This document shows, one piece after another, positions 42,966-51,794 of a stretch of DNA of 64,000 nucleotides. Source of the DNA: CAZBBB01 sp964490005. Its GTDB lineage: Bacteria > Planctomycetota > B15-G4. Both the position numbers and the translations under genes were made by a program. Numbering within the stretch: position 1 is the stretch's first letter; each line of letters begins with the position of its first letter. The stretch covers positions 38,614 through 102,613 of the forward strand of contig CAZBBB010000002.1 of assembly GCA_964490005.1 (NCBI GenBank), in the 5' to 3' direction. Under the pieces are notes generated by a model. It saw only the letters and a program-made list of their open reading frames with translations. It was not told the DNA's origin and searched no databases.

Positions 42966-43583
42966 TCAGTCCGCCGCGTCGTCGTCGAGTGCCAGCGACA
43001 GGTTGCCCAGCGCGCGGAACAGCCGTTGCCTGGCGGCATTGACGCTGCATTCGAAGCGCCGGGCCAGGTCCTCGTGGGGCAGGCCGACCAGCCGCGCGAG
43101 CACGATGATCTCGCGGTCCCGCTCGTCGAGCCGGTCGAAGGCCCGCTCGATCCGCTCGAGGCTCTCGCGGCCGGCCGCCTGCTCGGACGGCGAGGCCAGC
43201 GTGGCGTAGACCTCCGAGAGCGCCGACGACGGCGATCCCGCGCCGCCCCACGGCGCCTGCGGGCGCACCTCGCGCCGCGCGTCTCGCTTGAGCGTCGCCC
43301 AGTGCGCGCCGCGATCGGCGATCTTGTTGCGCGCCGCGGTGTAGAGGTAGTCCCGGAAGGCGGCCTCGCCCTGCCACTCGAACCGCGAGAGTCCGGCAAG
43401 GACATCGCGGCAGGCCGACTGCACGATGTCGGAGGCCGACTCGCGCGCCCGCAGTTCCGGTCCGCAGCGCAGGCGCACGTAGGCGCGCAGCGCAGGCAGG
43501 TGCCGCGCGACGAGTTCGTCGAGCGCCTGGCCGTCACCTCGGGTCGCGGCCGTCACCAGCACGCGGCTGTCCTGGCAGTCCAT
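42966..43583 (-). CDS. ECF-type RNA polymerase sigma factor
   Basis: 205 residues from the ATG at 43583. Region 2 spans ALRAYVRLRC to FRDYLYTAARNKIADR, including SASDIVQSACRDVL for -10 recognition. Region 4 is LDERDREIIVLARLVGLPHEDLA with the helix-turn-helix ARRFECSVNAARQRLFRAL. No extra C-terminal domain. An ATG at 43616 would add 11 residues, but it overlaps the likely -10 element, so the later start is preferred. The gene is divergent from a membrane Ser/Thr kinase; such pairs are recurrent in planctomycetes, where the kinase is thought to control the sigma factor. No anti-sigma gene is adjacent. Targets unknown. Confidence 0.9.
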   Translation of the reverse strand: MDCQDSRVLVTAATRGDGQALDELVARHLPALRAYVRLRCGPELRARESASDIVQSACRDVLAGLSRFEWQGEAAFRDYLYTAARNKIADRGAHWATLKRDARREVRPQAPWGGAGSPSSALSEVYATLASPSEQAAGRESLERIERAFDRLDERDREIIVLARLVGLPHEDLARRFECSVNAARQRLFRALGNLSLALDDDAAD

Positions 43584-43614
43584 CGGGAGAGAGGCTCGGG
43601 AGGCGTGTCCGGCC

Positions 43615-43620
43615 ATGATA
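43615..43620 (-). promoter_or_regulatory. Putative -10 element (TATCAT) of the sigma factor gene
   Basis: On the minus strand TATCAT includes the bases of the upstream ATG at 43616 and lies 31 bases before the ATG at 43583. If it is the promoter, only the later start can be translated. Confidence 0.4.
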
Positions 43621-43666
43621 ACGCAGCGCGCCGGTCGTCCCGGGCCGGACCGGCGGCCCGCGTCGG

Positions 43667-43672
43667 TAGACT
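43667..43672 (+). promoter_or_regulatory. Putative -10 element (TAGACT) of the kinase gene
   Basis: TAGACT lies 40 bases before the ATG at 43713 and about 50 bases from the divergent sigma-factor -10, leaving room for a common regulator site. None is recognisable. Confidence 0.35.
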
Positions 43673-43712
43673 CGACGGGCGTCCGCACCCCGCCCGTCCC
43701 GGCCGGAACCCG

Positions 43713-46697
43713 ATGAGCGCCGATCGTCCATTGCAACCCGGCGCGCGCGACGAGGCGGAGGTTCCGGACGCTCGCAGCGCGGAACGCGATCTGGTGGCGC
43801 TCTGCCTCGAGCGCATGGAGCGCGAAGGCCCGCAGGCGCTCGACGCGCTGTGTCGCCAGCACCCCGAGCAGGCGGCGCGGCTGAGAGTGCGCGTCGGCAA
43901 TCTGCGCGCGCTCGGGCTCTCGGGAGAGCCGACCGCAAGCGCGCCCGAGCGCCTGGGCGAGTTCTCGCTGCTGGCGCGCCTCGGAGGCGGGGGCATGGGT
44001 GTCGTGCACGCGGCCCGGCAGGCGGGTCTCGATCGACTGGTTGCGGTGAAGCTCATGCGGCCCGGAACGCTGCACCTGGAGGGTGCGCGCGAGCGATTCC
44101 GGCGGGAGGTCGGCGTGCTGGCGCGCCTCTCGCATCCGGGCATCGTGCCGGTGCACGCCGGCGGCGAGGTGGACGGCGTCCCGTTCATGGCCATGGAACT
44201 CGTGCGCGGCGCGACCCTCGACGAGGCGCTCGCAGAACTCTCGCGCCGTCGCGGCGGAACGCCCGACCCGGCGCGGCTGTCCGGGCGCGACCTGCTCGCG
44301 GCCGTGCAGGCCGTCGTGGCGCGTCGCGATGCGGTCCTGGCTGCGGCCGGCGTTCCGCGCGTCGACGCACCCGAGTCGGGCGCCCCTCCGCCTTCGAGCG
44401 CCCGCGGTTCGGGCGGCCCGGAGACGGCGCGGCTCTACGCCGAGAGCTGGGTGACGACCTGCGTGCGGCTCGTGCTCCGACTGGCCGAGGCGCTCGCGCA
44501 CGCGCACGCGCAGGGAGTGCTGCACCGCGACATCAAGCCGAGCAACGTGATGCTCACGCCGGACGGCCGCGTGCTGCTGCTCGACTTCGGACTGGCGGCG
44601 GCCGAGGGCAGCCTGCGCCTGACCGGCTCGGGCGAGCCGCTGGGATCGCCCGCCTACATGAGCCCCGAACAGGTGCGGGGCGAACGCGGCGAGATCGACG
44701 CGCGTGCCGACGTGTACGGCCTGGGACTCACGCTCTACGAGGCGCTCACGCTGCACCAGCCGTTCGTGACCGACGACGCCGAACGGACGCGCCGGCTCGT
44801 GCTGGCGGCGCGCCCGCTCGCCCTGCGCGCGGTCAACGCCGCGGTGCCACGCGACGTCGAGATCGCGGTGCAGGCCGCGATGGACCTCGATCCGCGGCGG
44901 CGGTACGCGAGCGCCGAGAGTCTGGCGCGCGACCTGTCCAACATCCTCGAGCTGCGCCCCATCGAGGCCCGGCCCCCCGGCGCCGCGCTGCGCCTGCGCC
45001 GCTGGACGCAGCGCCGTCCGGCGCTGGCCACGGCCTGCGTGCTGGGCGCCCTGCTGCTCGTCGCCGGCCCGCTGGGCTGGGAGCTGAATCGCCGCCGCTC
45101 GCTGGAGGTCGTGAGTGCCGCGCGCGACCAGACCGAGCGCAACTTCCGCGCGGCGCTCTCCGCCATCGGCCACGTCCTGCGCGACATCGCCACCGAGGAG
45201 CTGCACGACGTGCCGCGCATGCAGCAGGCGCGGCTGGTGGCCATCGACCGCGCCCTCGAGCTGTTTCCCGAGCTGGAGCGAGACCGCCCCGACGACCCGC
45301 TGGTGCTGGGCGAGCGCGCCGAGCTGCACGCCGCGCGCGCCGCGGTGCTGCGCGACCTCGGGAGGACCGCGGATGCGCTGGCGGAGTTCCAGCACGAAGT
45401 GGCACTGCGCCGCCGGCTGGCGGAGGGCGCCGGCGAGGACCGGCGCGTCGCGCTGGCCGGCGCGCTGCTGGGCGAGGCCAAGGCCCAACACGCGCTGGGC
45501 CGCAACGAGCGCGCGCTGCCGGCCTACGACGAGGCGCTCTCGCTGCTGCGGGCGGCGTGCGCGGCGGCGCCCGACGACGCTGCGCGCTCGGGCGCGCTGG
45601 TCGAGGCGCTGGCCGACCTGTCGGAGACCCAACGCGACACGGGGCTCTTCGACGCGGCGCGCGCGACGCTGGACGAGGCCGTCGTGCTGGCGGAGCGGAC
45701 TGCCCGGCCCGACGACGCGCGCGCTCTCGCCCGGCAGGCCCGTGTCTGCGCGGAGATGTACCGCCTGCTCGACTTCCGCAGCCAGTACGCCGAGGCCGTG
45801 CCCTGGGCGCAGCGCACGCTGGCGGCCTGCGAGATGGCGGCGGCGGCGGCACCCGGCAAGCGGGCCTTCGCGGCCGCCGTCGCCGGCGGGTACCACGCCG
45901 TCGCGCAGTCGCTGATCAACAACGGCCGCTTCGACGAGGGCGACGCCGCGGCGCGCGCGGGACTGGCCGTGCTCGACGCCCTGCTGCGCGACTACCCCGA
46001 CGTGCGGCACTACCGCGACGAGCGCAGCCGGCTGGCGGACCTGCTGGGCATCAGCGCGGGGCGTCGCGGGCGCTCGGACGAGGCCGTGGCCGTCTTCGCC
46101 GAGCGCGTGGCCGAGACCGACGCGGCCTGCCTCGCGGAGCCGGAGCGCGCCGACCTCGCGGTGCACGGCGCCGAGGCGCTGAACAACTACGCCACCGCGC
46201 TCATCGACTCGCGCGAGCGTTTCGACGAGGCGGCGTTGCTGGTCGAGCGGGGGCTCGCGCGAGTCGCCTTCGTGCGCTCGACGCCGCAGCCGCTGGCGCT
46301 GGTCGACGAGATCGAGTTCATGTTGCGCTACAACCGGGCGCGGATGGCGTGCTTCGCGGATCGGTTGGAAGAGGCGCGGGGGGCGATCCTGGAGTTCGAG
46401 GGACAGGCGGGGACGGGGGCGTTGGCGTCGAGGTACGCGGCGGACTTGTGGAACGAGCTGGTGCTCGCACAGCGGCGGGTGCGGGCGGCAGCTGGTGATG
46501 CGGGCGGCGCGGTGCCGCCGGCGGCGAGTCCCCCGGCGGAGGAGGAGGCCAGGGGCAGGATGTATGAACGGCTGCAGGGCGCGATCGAGGCGGGCTACGG
46601 GGATCGGCGGGAGCTGGAGAGCACGCCGTCGCTGTCCGCGTTCCGCGACGAGCCGGAGTTCCGGGCGCTCCTCAGTCGGCTCCCGCACGATTCCTGA
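43713..46697 (+). CDS. Transmembrane Ser/Thr protein kinase with extracytoplasmic TPR-like region
   Basis: 994 residues. The kinase domain runs from about residue 80 to 420: Gly loop LGGGGMGVVHAAR, LVAVKLMRPG (Lys), HRDIKPSN (catalytic loop), LLDFGLA (metal Asp) and GSPAYMSPEQVRGE (activation segment). Between DEALAELSRRRGG and TCVRLVLRLAEAL there is an unusual insertion of about 60 residues, low in complexity. One membrane helix follows (ALATACVLGALLLVAGPLGW, about 437-457), then about 530 residues of Ala-rich paired helices (TPR-like; DALAEFQHEVALRRRLAEGA and similar), which should face the periplasm. Likely senses an envelope or peptide signal and phosphorylates a cytoplasmic target, perhaps the divergent ECF sigma factor. 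Confidence 0.92.
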   Translation: MSADRPLQPGARDEAEVPDARSAERDLVALCLERMEREGPQALDALCRQHPEQAARLRVRVGNLRALGLSGEPTASAPERLGEFSLLARLGGGGMGVVHAARQAGLDRLVAVKLMRPGTLHLEGARERFRREVGVLARLSHPGIVPVHAGGEVDGVPFMAMELVRGATLDEALAELSRRRGGTPDPARLSGRDLLAAVQAVVARRDAVLAAAGVPRVDAPESGAPPPSSARGSGGPETARLYAESWVTTCVRLVLRLAEALAHAHAQGVLHRDIKPSNVMLTPDGRVLLLDFGLAAAEGSLRLTGSGEPLGSPAYMSPEQVRGERGEIDARADVYGLGLTLYEALTLHQPFVTDDAERTRRLVLAARPLALRAVNAAVPRDVEIAVQAAMDLDPRRRYASAESLARDLSNILELRPIEARPPGAALRLRRWTQRRPALATACVLGALLLVAGPLGWELNRRRSLEVVSAARDQTERNFRAALSAIGHVLRDIATEELHDVPRMQQARLVAIDRALELFPELERDRPDDPLVLGERAELHAARAAVLRDLGRTADALAEFQHEVALRRRLAEGAGEDRRVALAGALLGEAKAQHALGRNERALPAYDEALSLLRAACAAAPDDAARSGALVEALADLSETQRDTGLFDAARATLDEAVVLAERTARPDDARALARQARVCAEMYRLLDFRSQYAEAVPWAQRTLAACEMAAAAAPGKRAFAAAVAGGYHAVAQSLINNGRFDEGDAAARAGLAVLDALLRDYPDVRHYRDERSRLADLLGISAGRRGRSDEAVAVFAERVAETDAACLAEPERADLAVHGAEALNNYATALIDSRERFDEAALLVERGLARVAFVRSTPQPLALVDEIEFMLRYNRARMACFADRLEEARGAILEFEGQAGTGALASRYAADLWNELVLAQRRVRAAAGDAGGAVPPAASPPAEEEARGRMYERLQGAIEAGYGDRRELESTPSLSAFRDEPEFRALLSRLPHDS

Positions 46698-46805
46698 AGG
46701 GCGCGCGGCCAGGGCCGGGAGCGTCTCGTAACGCGCCCCGGCGCTTGCGGCTCCTCCCTCCAGGACGCCCGTCCGGGCGCCCGCCTCCTCGTCCGGAACC
46801 CTCGC

Positions 46806-48203
46806 ATGAAGCCGCTCGTCACCCTCGCCCTGCTCGTCCTCCTCCCCGTCGCCGCCGCCCAGACCGGCCCCTGGACCGATGGCGAGCTGCTGGTCCTGAA
46901 CCACGACAATTGGAGCGTCTACCGCGTCGTGCCGGAGACCGGCGCCAGCGCCGTGCTGCTCAACGACTTCAACGCGCTGCCGCACTTCGAGGACCCGGCG
47001 GCCTTCGACAGCTTCCGCGGCGGGCTGCTGCTCAGCGCCGTGCGGCTGCCCGACCCGTACTTCATGCCGCGCCTGTGGCTGGTGGGCCCGGACGGAACCG
47101 GCACGGCCATCCCGGCTCTGAACGGCACCTACGCGCGCGGCCTGGCGCCCACGGGTGATGGCCGCGTCTTCCTGCAGCGCGACCTCGCCGGACCGCAGCC
47201 CATCGAGTGGCTGGACGCGGGCAACGCGTTGCACACGCTGCTGGACGAGAGCGGGACTGCTCCGTTCGTGCTGGAGGTCGAGTTCCTGCTGTGGCACCCG
47301 CAGACCAACTCGCTCATCGGCAGCGCCAGCACCTGGTACTCGACGCTCTCCTGCGGCACGACCGTGGACATCTACCGCATTCCGCTCTCGACCGACGGCA
47401 GTCGGGTCGCCGGTCCCGTGAGCTGCACCGTCATCGCGTGGGCCAGCGACATCGTCGGCCTGGACAACCTGCCGGACGGGAAGGTGCTGGTCACCGCGAA
47501 CGGCCAGTTCGCGGCGGCCTTCGACCGCATCGTGAGCTACGACCCGCTGACGGGAGCGCACGCGCCCTTCGCCAAGTTCCAGCAGGCCAACATGGACGGC
47601 GGCGTCTGGAGCGACCGCACCGGCACGGCCGTGACCGTCGTGGACGGCAACGCCGCGCCGCCCGTCGACGGCCTGCGCAAGTTCGCCTACGCGCCGGGCG
47701 TGGCCAGCTACGGCGCGGGGATCCCGCTCACCTGGACCGAGCCCAGCTCCGGCGGCTGGGGTCCGGGAACGCGGCTGTGGGAAGTGGACCTCGCGGGCCC
47801 CGCCTGCGACGGATTGCTGCTGAAGTACGGCGCGGGCCTGGCCGGCGCGGGCGGCTACGTGCCGGACCTCGGCATCATCGGCTGCCCGGACATCGGCAGC
47901 CCGTTCACGCTGGCCATCAACGGCGCCGTGGGCGGCGCGAGCGGCTTGCTGTTCGTGGGGCTCTCGCAGGCGGCGCTGCCCTTCAAGGGCGGCATCTTCC
48001 ACGTGGGGACGGTCGCTCTGCAGGTCCCGATCACGTTGGGCGGCGCACCGGGCGCCTGGAACTCCGGCTCACTGGCGCTTCCCGCCCTGCTCTCCGACCC
48101 GGTGCTGACCGGCGTCAACCTCTACCTCCAGGCCGGCTTCGTCGACGGCGACGCGGTGCAGGACGTGTCGCTCACCAACGGCCTGCGGCTGCAGGGCAAC
48201 TGA
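46806..48203 (+). CDS. Secreted propeller-like protein, paralogue of the 16271-17698 protein
   Basis: 465 residues with a signal peptide (LVTLALLVLLPVAAAQ). The mature start TGPWTDGELLVLNHD mirrors TGPFADGELLLLSTL of its paralogue, and the VVPETGASAVLL, LLWHPQTNSLIGS and IPLSTDGSRVAGPV blocks also correspond, so the two are full-length homologues. The C-terminal module is very close: CDGLLLKYGAGLAG, GCPDIGSPFTL, VGLSQAALPFKGGIFH, then YLQAGFVDG and SLTNGLRLQ. Function unknown; probably exported. A -10 like TAACGC lies about 70 bases upstream, and the leader is pyrimidine-rich without a clear ribosome site. Followed by the longest non-coding stretch of the window. Confidence 0.82.
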   Translation: MKPLVTLALLVLLPVAAAQTGPWTDGELLVLNHDNWSVYRVVPETGASAVLLNDFNALPHFEDPAAFDSFRGGLLLSAVRLPDPYFMPRLWLVGPDGTGTAIPALNGTYARGLAPTGDGRVFLQRDLAGPQPIEWLDAGNALHTLLDESGTAPFVLEVEFLLWHPQTNSLIGSASTWYSTLSCGTTVDIYRIPLSTDGSRVAGPVSCTVIAWASDIVGLDNLPDGKVLVTANGQFAAAFDRIVSYDPLTGAHAPFAKFQQANMDGGVWSDRTGTAVTVVDGNAAPPVDGLRKFAYAPGVASYGAGIPLTWTEPSSGGWGPGTRLWEVDLAGPACDGLLLKYGAGLAGAGGYVPDLGIIGCPDIGSPFTLAINGAVGGASGLLFVGLSQAALPFKGGIFHVGTVALQVPITLGGAPGAWNSGSLALPALLSDPVLTGVNLYLQAGFVDGDAVQDVSLTNGLRLQGN

Positions 48204-48437
48204 GCAGGTGCGCCTCGATGAGGACCCGGGCCACGCGCTTCTCGGCGAACAGCCTCGTCGCCGGCGCCGCGCCGGCGCGTCACGGCGCGGCGCCTGAGCT
48301 GCGGTTGCACCGTCCGGAGCCGAGCGCGCCGTACGGGTGAGCGGGTGCTCCGGATGCCGCAGCCCTCGCCGGACGTGCCCCTCGGCCCGGGACTCAGCAA
48401 CGCGCTCGACCCGAATTTCCGGAGTGAAAGGTGAACG

Positions 48438-48463
48438 GGAGGGGCGCCGCGGAGCGCCCCTCC
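48438..48463. terminator. 10-bp perfect GC hairpin with six-base loop
   Basis: GGAGGGGCGC (48438-48447) pairs with GCGCCCCTCC (48454-48463) around a CGCGGA loop. It is 234 bases after the previous stop and about 70 before the next start. No T-run. It could be a late terminator or insulate the peptidase promoter. Confidence 0.4.
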
Positions 48464-48518
48464 GCCGAAGGACGCGCCGACGGCGATCGAGCACGACGGG
48501 GAGCGGGCTCCGCGAGGC

Positions 48519-48524
48519 TAGAAT
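48519..48524 (+). promoter_or_regulatory. -10 element (TAGAAT) seven bases before an ATG: probable leaderless start
   Basis: TAGAAT is followed by CGCGCCG and the ATG at 48532. No Shine-Dalgarno is present between or inside the element, so transcription should begin at the start codon. Confidence 0.6.
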
Positions 48525-48531
48525 CGCGCCG

Positions 48532-50472
48532 ATGAACACGACGCTCCACACGCTGCTCGACGCCGACGCCAAGCGCTTCACCGCCTTCTGCACGCAGGCC
48601 CTCGCGTCGGCGCGCGCGGCCCTGGCGCGCTTCAAGGCGCTGCCCGCCGACACGCCCTTCCTCGCCGTGGTCGACGCCTGGGATGCCGTGGGCCACGACC
48701 TCAACCCGGCGGCCGGCCTCGCGAGCCTGTTCTTCCAGGTGCACCCCGAGGCCAAGGTGCGCGAGGCGGCGGCGCAGGCCGAACAGGAGCTGCAGCGCTT
48801 CACGACCGAGCTGTCGCTCGACCGGCAGGCCTTCGAGCGGCTCGTCGCGCTCGCGATCCCGCAGGACGCCGATCCGGTGGCCCGGCGCATCGTCGAGCAC
48901 GCCCTGCGCGACTACCGGCGCGCGGGCGTCGACCGCGACGAGGAGGTCCGCACGCGCGTGCGGGCGCTGCGCGAGGAGCTGGTCACGATCGCCCAGGAGT
49001 TCTCGCGCAACATCGCCTCCGACGTGCGCTCGATCACCGTCGCCGACGGCCGCGACGGCCTGACCGGCCTGCCCGACGACTGGATCGAGGCGCACCGCCC
49101 GGGCGTCGAGGGCGCCGTCACGGTCACCACCAATCCCACCGACTACGTGCCCTTCATGAAGTACGCCGCGCGCCGCGACCTGCGGCAGGCGCTGTTCTTC
49201 GAGTACCAGAACCGCGGCGCGCCGGCGAACCTGGACGTGCTGCAGCGCATGATCGCGCGCCGCCACGAGCTGGCCGGGCTGCTGGGCTACCCGCACTGGG
49301 CCGCCTACGTCACCGAGGACAAGATGATCAAGACGGCCGAGAAGGCGGCCGCCTTCATCGAGCGCGTGACGCAGCTCACCGGCGAGCGCATGGAGCGCGA
49401 GGCCCGGCAGCTCGAGGAACTGCTGCTCGAGGAGCATCCCGAGGCGCGCCGCGTGCGCGACTGGGACCGCATGTATCTGGCCGAACTCGGCCGCCGCCGC
49501 CACTGCGCCTTCGACACGCGGGAGGCGCGGCCGTACTTTCCGTACGCCGCCGTGCAGCAGGGCGTGCTCGACACGGCGGCCCGCCTGTACGGCCTGCAGT
49601 TCGTGCGCGCCGAGGTCCCGCTCTGGCACGCGGACGTGCAGGCCTTCGACGTGCGCGAGCAGGGGCAGCTCGTGGCGCGCTTCTACCTCGACATGCACCC
49701 GCGCGAGGACAAGTACAAGCACGCCGCGATGTTCGACGCCGTCTCCGGCCTCGCCGGGCGCCGCGTGCCCGAGGCCACGCTGGTGTGCAACTTCCCGCGG
49801 CCCGACGAGGACGACCCGGGCCTGATGGAGCCGGGCGACGTCCGCACCTTCTTCCACGAGTTCGGTCACCTGCTGCACCACCTGCTCGCCGGGCGGCAGC
49901 GCTGGCTGTCGGTCTCGGGCATCGCCACCGAGTGGGACTTCGTCGAGGTCCCCAGCCAGCTCTTCGAGGAGTGGGCCGACGAGGCGGTCGTGCTGCAGCG
50001 CTTCGCCCGGCACCACCAGACCGGCGAGCCGATCCCCGGCGAACTCGTCGCGCGCATGCGCGCGGCCGGCGAGTACGGCAAGGGGCTGAACACGCGCACG
50101 CAGATGTTCTTCGCGGCGCTTTCGCTCGAGTGCTTCCGCCGCGACCCGGCGGGGCTCGACACCTCGGCGCTGGTGGCCGAACTCAAGCCGCGCTACGTGC
50201 CCTTCCCGCTCGAGGAGGGCACGGCCTTCCAGGCCTCCTTCGGCCACCTCGAGGGCTACAGCGCGCTGTACTACACGTACATGTGGTCGCTCGTGCTCGC
50301 CAAGGACCTGCTCGGCGCCTTCGGCGGCAACCTGCTCGACGAGCAGGTCGCGCGCCGTTATCGCGAGGCGATCCTCGCGCCCGGCGGCAGCCGCGACGCG
50401 GCCGACCTCGTGCGCGCCTTCCTCGGCCGGCCGTCGAGCGACGCGGCCTTCGAAGCCTGGCTCGCGGCCTGA
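48532..50472 (+). CDS. M3-family zinc oligopeptidase (thimet oligopeptidase-like)
   Basis: 646 residues, almost entirely helical, without signal peptide, so cytoplasmic. The zinc site is FFHEFGHLLHHLL (His442, Glu443, His446) with the third ligand Glu472 in DFVEVPSQLFEEW, the arrangement of the M3A group (thimet oligopeptidase/oligopeptidase A). The substrate-binding tail GHLEGYSALYYTYMWSLVLAKDL near the C terminus is also typical. It degrades short peptides. The length is normal for the group. Transcribed from its own promoter; a GT4 gene starts eight bases after the stop and may be cotranscribed, which would place the peptidase at the head of the second glycan cluster. Confidence 0.94.
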   Translation: MNTTLHTLLDADAKRFTAFCTQALASARAALARFKALPADTPFLAVVDAWDAVGHDLNPAAGLASLFFQVHPEAKVREAAAQAEQELQRFTTELSLDRQAFERLVALAIPQDADPVARRIVEHALRDYRRAGVDRDEEVRTRVRALREELVTIAQEFSRNIASDVRSITVADGRDGLTGLPDDWIEAHRPGVEGAVTVTTNPTDYVPFMKYAARRDLRQALFFEYQNRGAPANLDVLQRMIARRHELAGLLGYPHWAAYVTEDKMIKTAEKAAAFIERVTQLTGERMEREARQLEELLLEEHPEARRVRDWDRMYLAELGRRRHCAFDTREARPYFPYAAVQQGVLDTAARLYGLQFVRAEVPLWHADVQAFDVREQGQLVARFYLDMHPREDKYKHAAMFDAVSGLAGRRVPEATLVCNFPRPDEDDPGLMEPGDVRTFFHEFGHLLHHLLAGRQRWLSVSGIATEWDFVEVPSQLFEEWADEAVVLQRFARHHQTGEPIPGELVARMRAAGEYGKGLNTRTQMFFAALSLECFRRDPAGLDTSALVAELKPRYVPFPLEEGTAFQASFGHLEGYSALYYTYMWSLVLAKDLLGAFGGNLLDEQVARRYREAILAPGGSRDAADLVRAFLGRPSSDAAFEAWLAA

Positions 50473-50480
50473 GGCGGGCG

Positions 50481-51794
50481 GTGCGCGTCCTGTTCGTCAC
50501 GGCGAGCTACCCGCCCGACTCGGTCGGCGGCGTCGAACTGCACGTGGCGGGCCTCGCGCGGCGCCTGATCGAGGCGGGGCACGAACCCTGCGTGTTCGCG
50601 CGCGCCGGCCGGCCCGGGGTCGCGCACCTCGCGACGGTGGACGAGCTCGTCGACGACGTGCCCGTCACGCGCCTCGGCAACACCTTCGAGGACGCCACGC
50701 GCCTGGAGCTGATCTACGACCATCCCGCGATCGCGGACGCGTTCGCCCGCCATCTGGCGCGCGTGCGGCCCGACGTGGTGCACATCCATCACCTCACCTG
50801 CCTGAGCACGGCGATCGTCGGGCGCTGCCGGCAGGCCGGCGTGCCGGTGCTCATGACGCTGCACGACTTCTGGATGGGTTGTCCGCGCGGCCAGCGCATC
50901 ACGGCCGCGCTCGACGTGTGCCCGACGATCCGCCTCGACAAGTGCGTGCCCTGCCTGCGCGAGCTGTGGCCGCACCTGCTCGGCGGGCAGGACCTGCCGG
51001 CCGGCGAGCGCGACGCGCGCGACCGCGCGGCGCTCGAGACCTACCACGCCGCCATGCGCCACGTGCTCGGCGAACTCGACGCGCTCGTCACGCCGAGCGC
51101 CTTCATGAAGCGCATGTACGTCGACTACGGCGTGCCGGCCGAGGCGATCACGGTCGTGGAGAACGGCCTGGACCGGCGCCCCTGGCGCGGGCGGCGGCCG
51201 GCCGCGCCGCCGGCGGGGGGGCCCGTGCGGGTCGGTTTCATCGGCAGCGTGCTGCCGAGCAAGGGCGTGCACCTGCTGCTCGAGGCCGCCGTGCGGCTCG
51301 GCGATCCGGGCGCGCTGCGGGTCGACGTGTGGGGCGAGGTGCTGCCCTTCCACAACGACCGCAGCTACGGCGCCCGCCTCGCGGCGCTGCGGGCGGGCCA
51401 CGAGTCCTCGATCGCGCTGCACGGCGCCTACCGCAACGAGCAGTTGCCCGAGATCCTCGGGCGGCTCGACATCCTCGTCGTGCCGTCGATCTGGTACGAG
51501 GCCTTCGGGCTGACGATCCGCGAGGCCTTCCTGGCGGGGGTGCCGGTCATCACCGCCAACCACGGGGCGATGGCCGAGGCCGTCGAGGACGGCGTCACCG
51601 GCCTGCTGTTCGAGGCGGGCGACGCGGCCTCGCTGGCCGCGGTCCTGCGCCGGCTGGTCGACGACCGCGGGCTGCGCGCGCGGCTGGCGCTCGCCGCCGC
51701 GGGGCGCGTGCGCGGCGAGGAGGAGGCTGCCCGGCAACTGCTCGATCTCTATGATCGGCTGCGGGCCCCCGGCCGGGCCGGAGAGCGCGCGTGA
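50481..51794 (+). CDS. Family 4 glycosyltransferase
   Basis: 437 residues. The N-terminal VRVLFVTASYPPDSVGGVEL has the Gly-Gly loop of GT4 enzymes, followed by DVVHIHHLTCLS and HDFWMGCPRG with the four-cysteine motif (CP, C, C-x2-C). The donor half shows VGFIGSVLPSKGVHLLLEA and WYEAFGLTIREAFLAGVPVI with both conserved acidic residues. The GTG start lies eight bases after the peptidase stop. The stop overlaps the next GTG (GTGA). First GT of the second cluster. Confidence 0.92.
   Translation: MRVLFVTASYPPDSVGGVELHVAGLARRLIEAGHEPCVFARAGRPGVAHLATVDELVDDVPVTRLGNTFEDATRLELIYDHPAIADAFARHLARVRPDVVHIHHLTCLSTAIVGRCRQAGVPVLMTLHDFWMGCPRGQRITAALDVCPTIRLDKCVPCLRELWPHLLGGQDLPAGERDARDRAALETYHAAMRHVLGELDALVTPSAFMKRMYVDYGVPAEAITVVENGLDRRPWRGRRPAAPPAGGPVRVGFIGSVLPSKGVHLLLEAAVRLGDPGALRVDVWGEVLPFHNDRSYGARLAALRAGHESSIALHGAYRNEQLPEILGRLDILVVPSIWYEAFGLTIREAFLAGVPVITANHGAMAEAVEDGVTGLLFEAGDAASLAAVLRRLVDDRGLRARLALAAAGRVRGEEEAARQLLDLYDRLRAPGRAGERA

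Larger units (their letters stand above)
48204..48531. other. Longest intergenic stretch (328 bases)
   Basis: No supported gene. It holds several short GC palindromes in its first half (for example around 48260-48295), a clean hairpin at 48438-48463, and at its right end the -10 element of the M3 peptidase gene. No tRNA or recognisable riboswitch was seen. Confidence 0.5.

Noticed and set aside
43584..43616. Upstream ATG for the sigma factor at 43616
   Set aside because: It overlaps the likely -10 element TATCAT, so an mRNA from that promoter would not include it; no ribosome site precedes it either. Not fully excluded if another promoter exists.
43584..48002. Upstream extension of the sigma-factor frame to a 1678-codon ORF
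   Set aside because: The extension is antisense to the kinase and the 46806 gene and shows no domain; sigma region motifs begin only at about 43583.
48260..48295. Short palindromes possibly forming a riboswitch or small RNA in the long intergenic gap
   Set aside because: The sequence is a run of GCCGGCGC-type palindromes expected from composition; no conserved riboswitch core or promoter-terminator pair could be seen.
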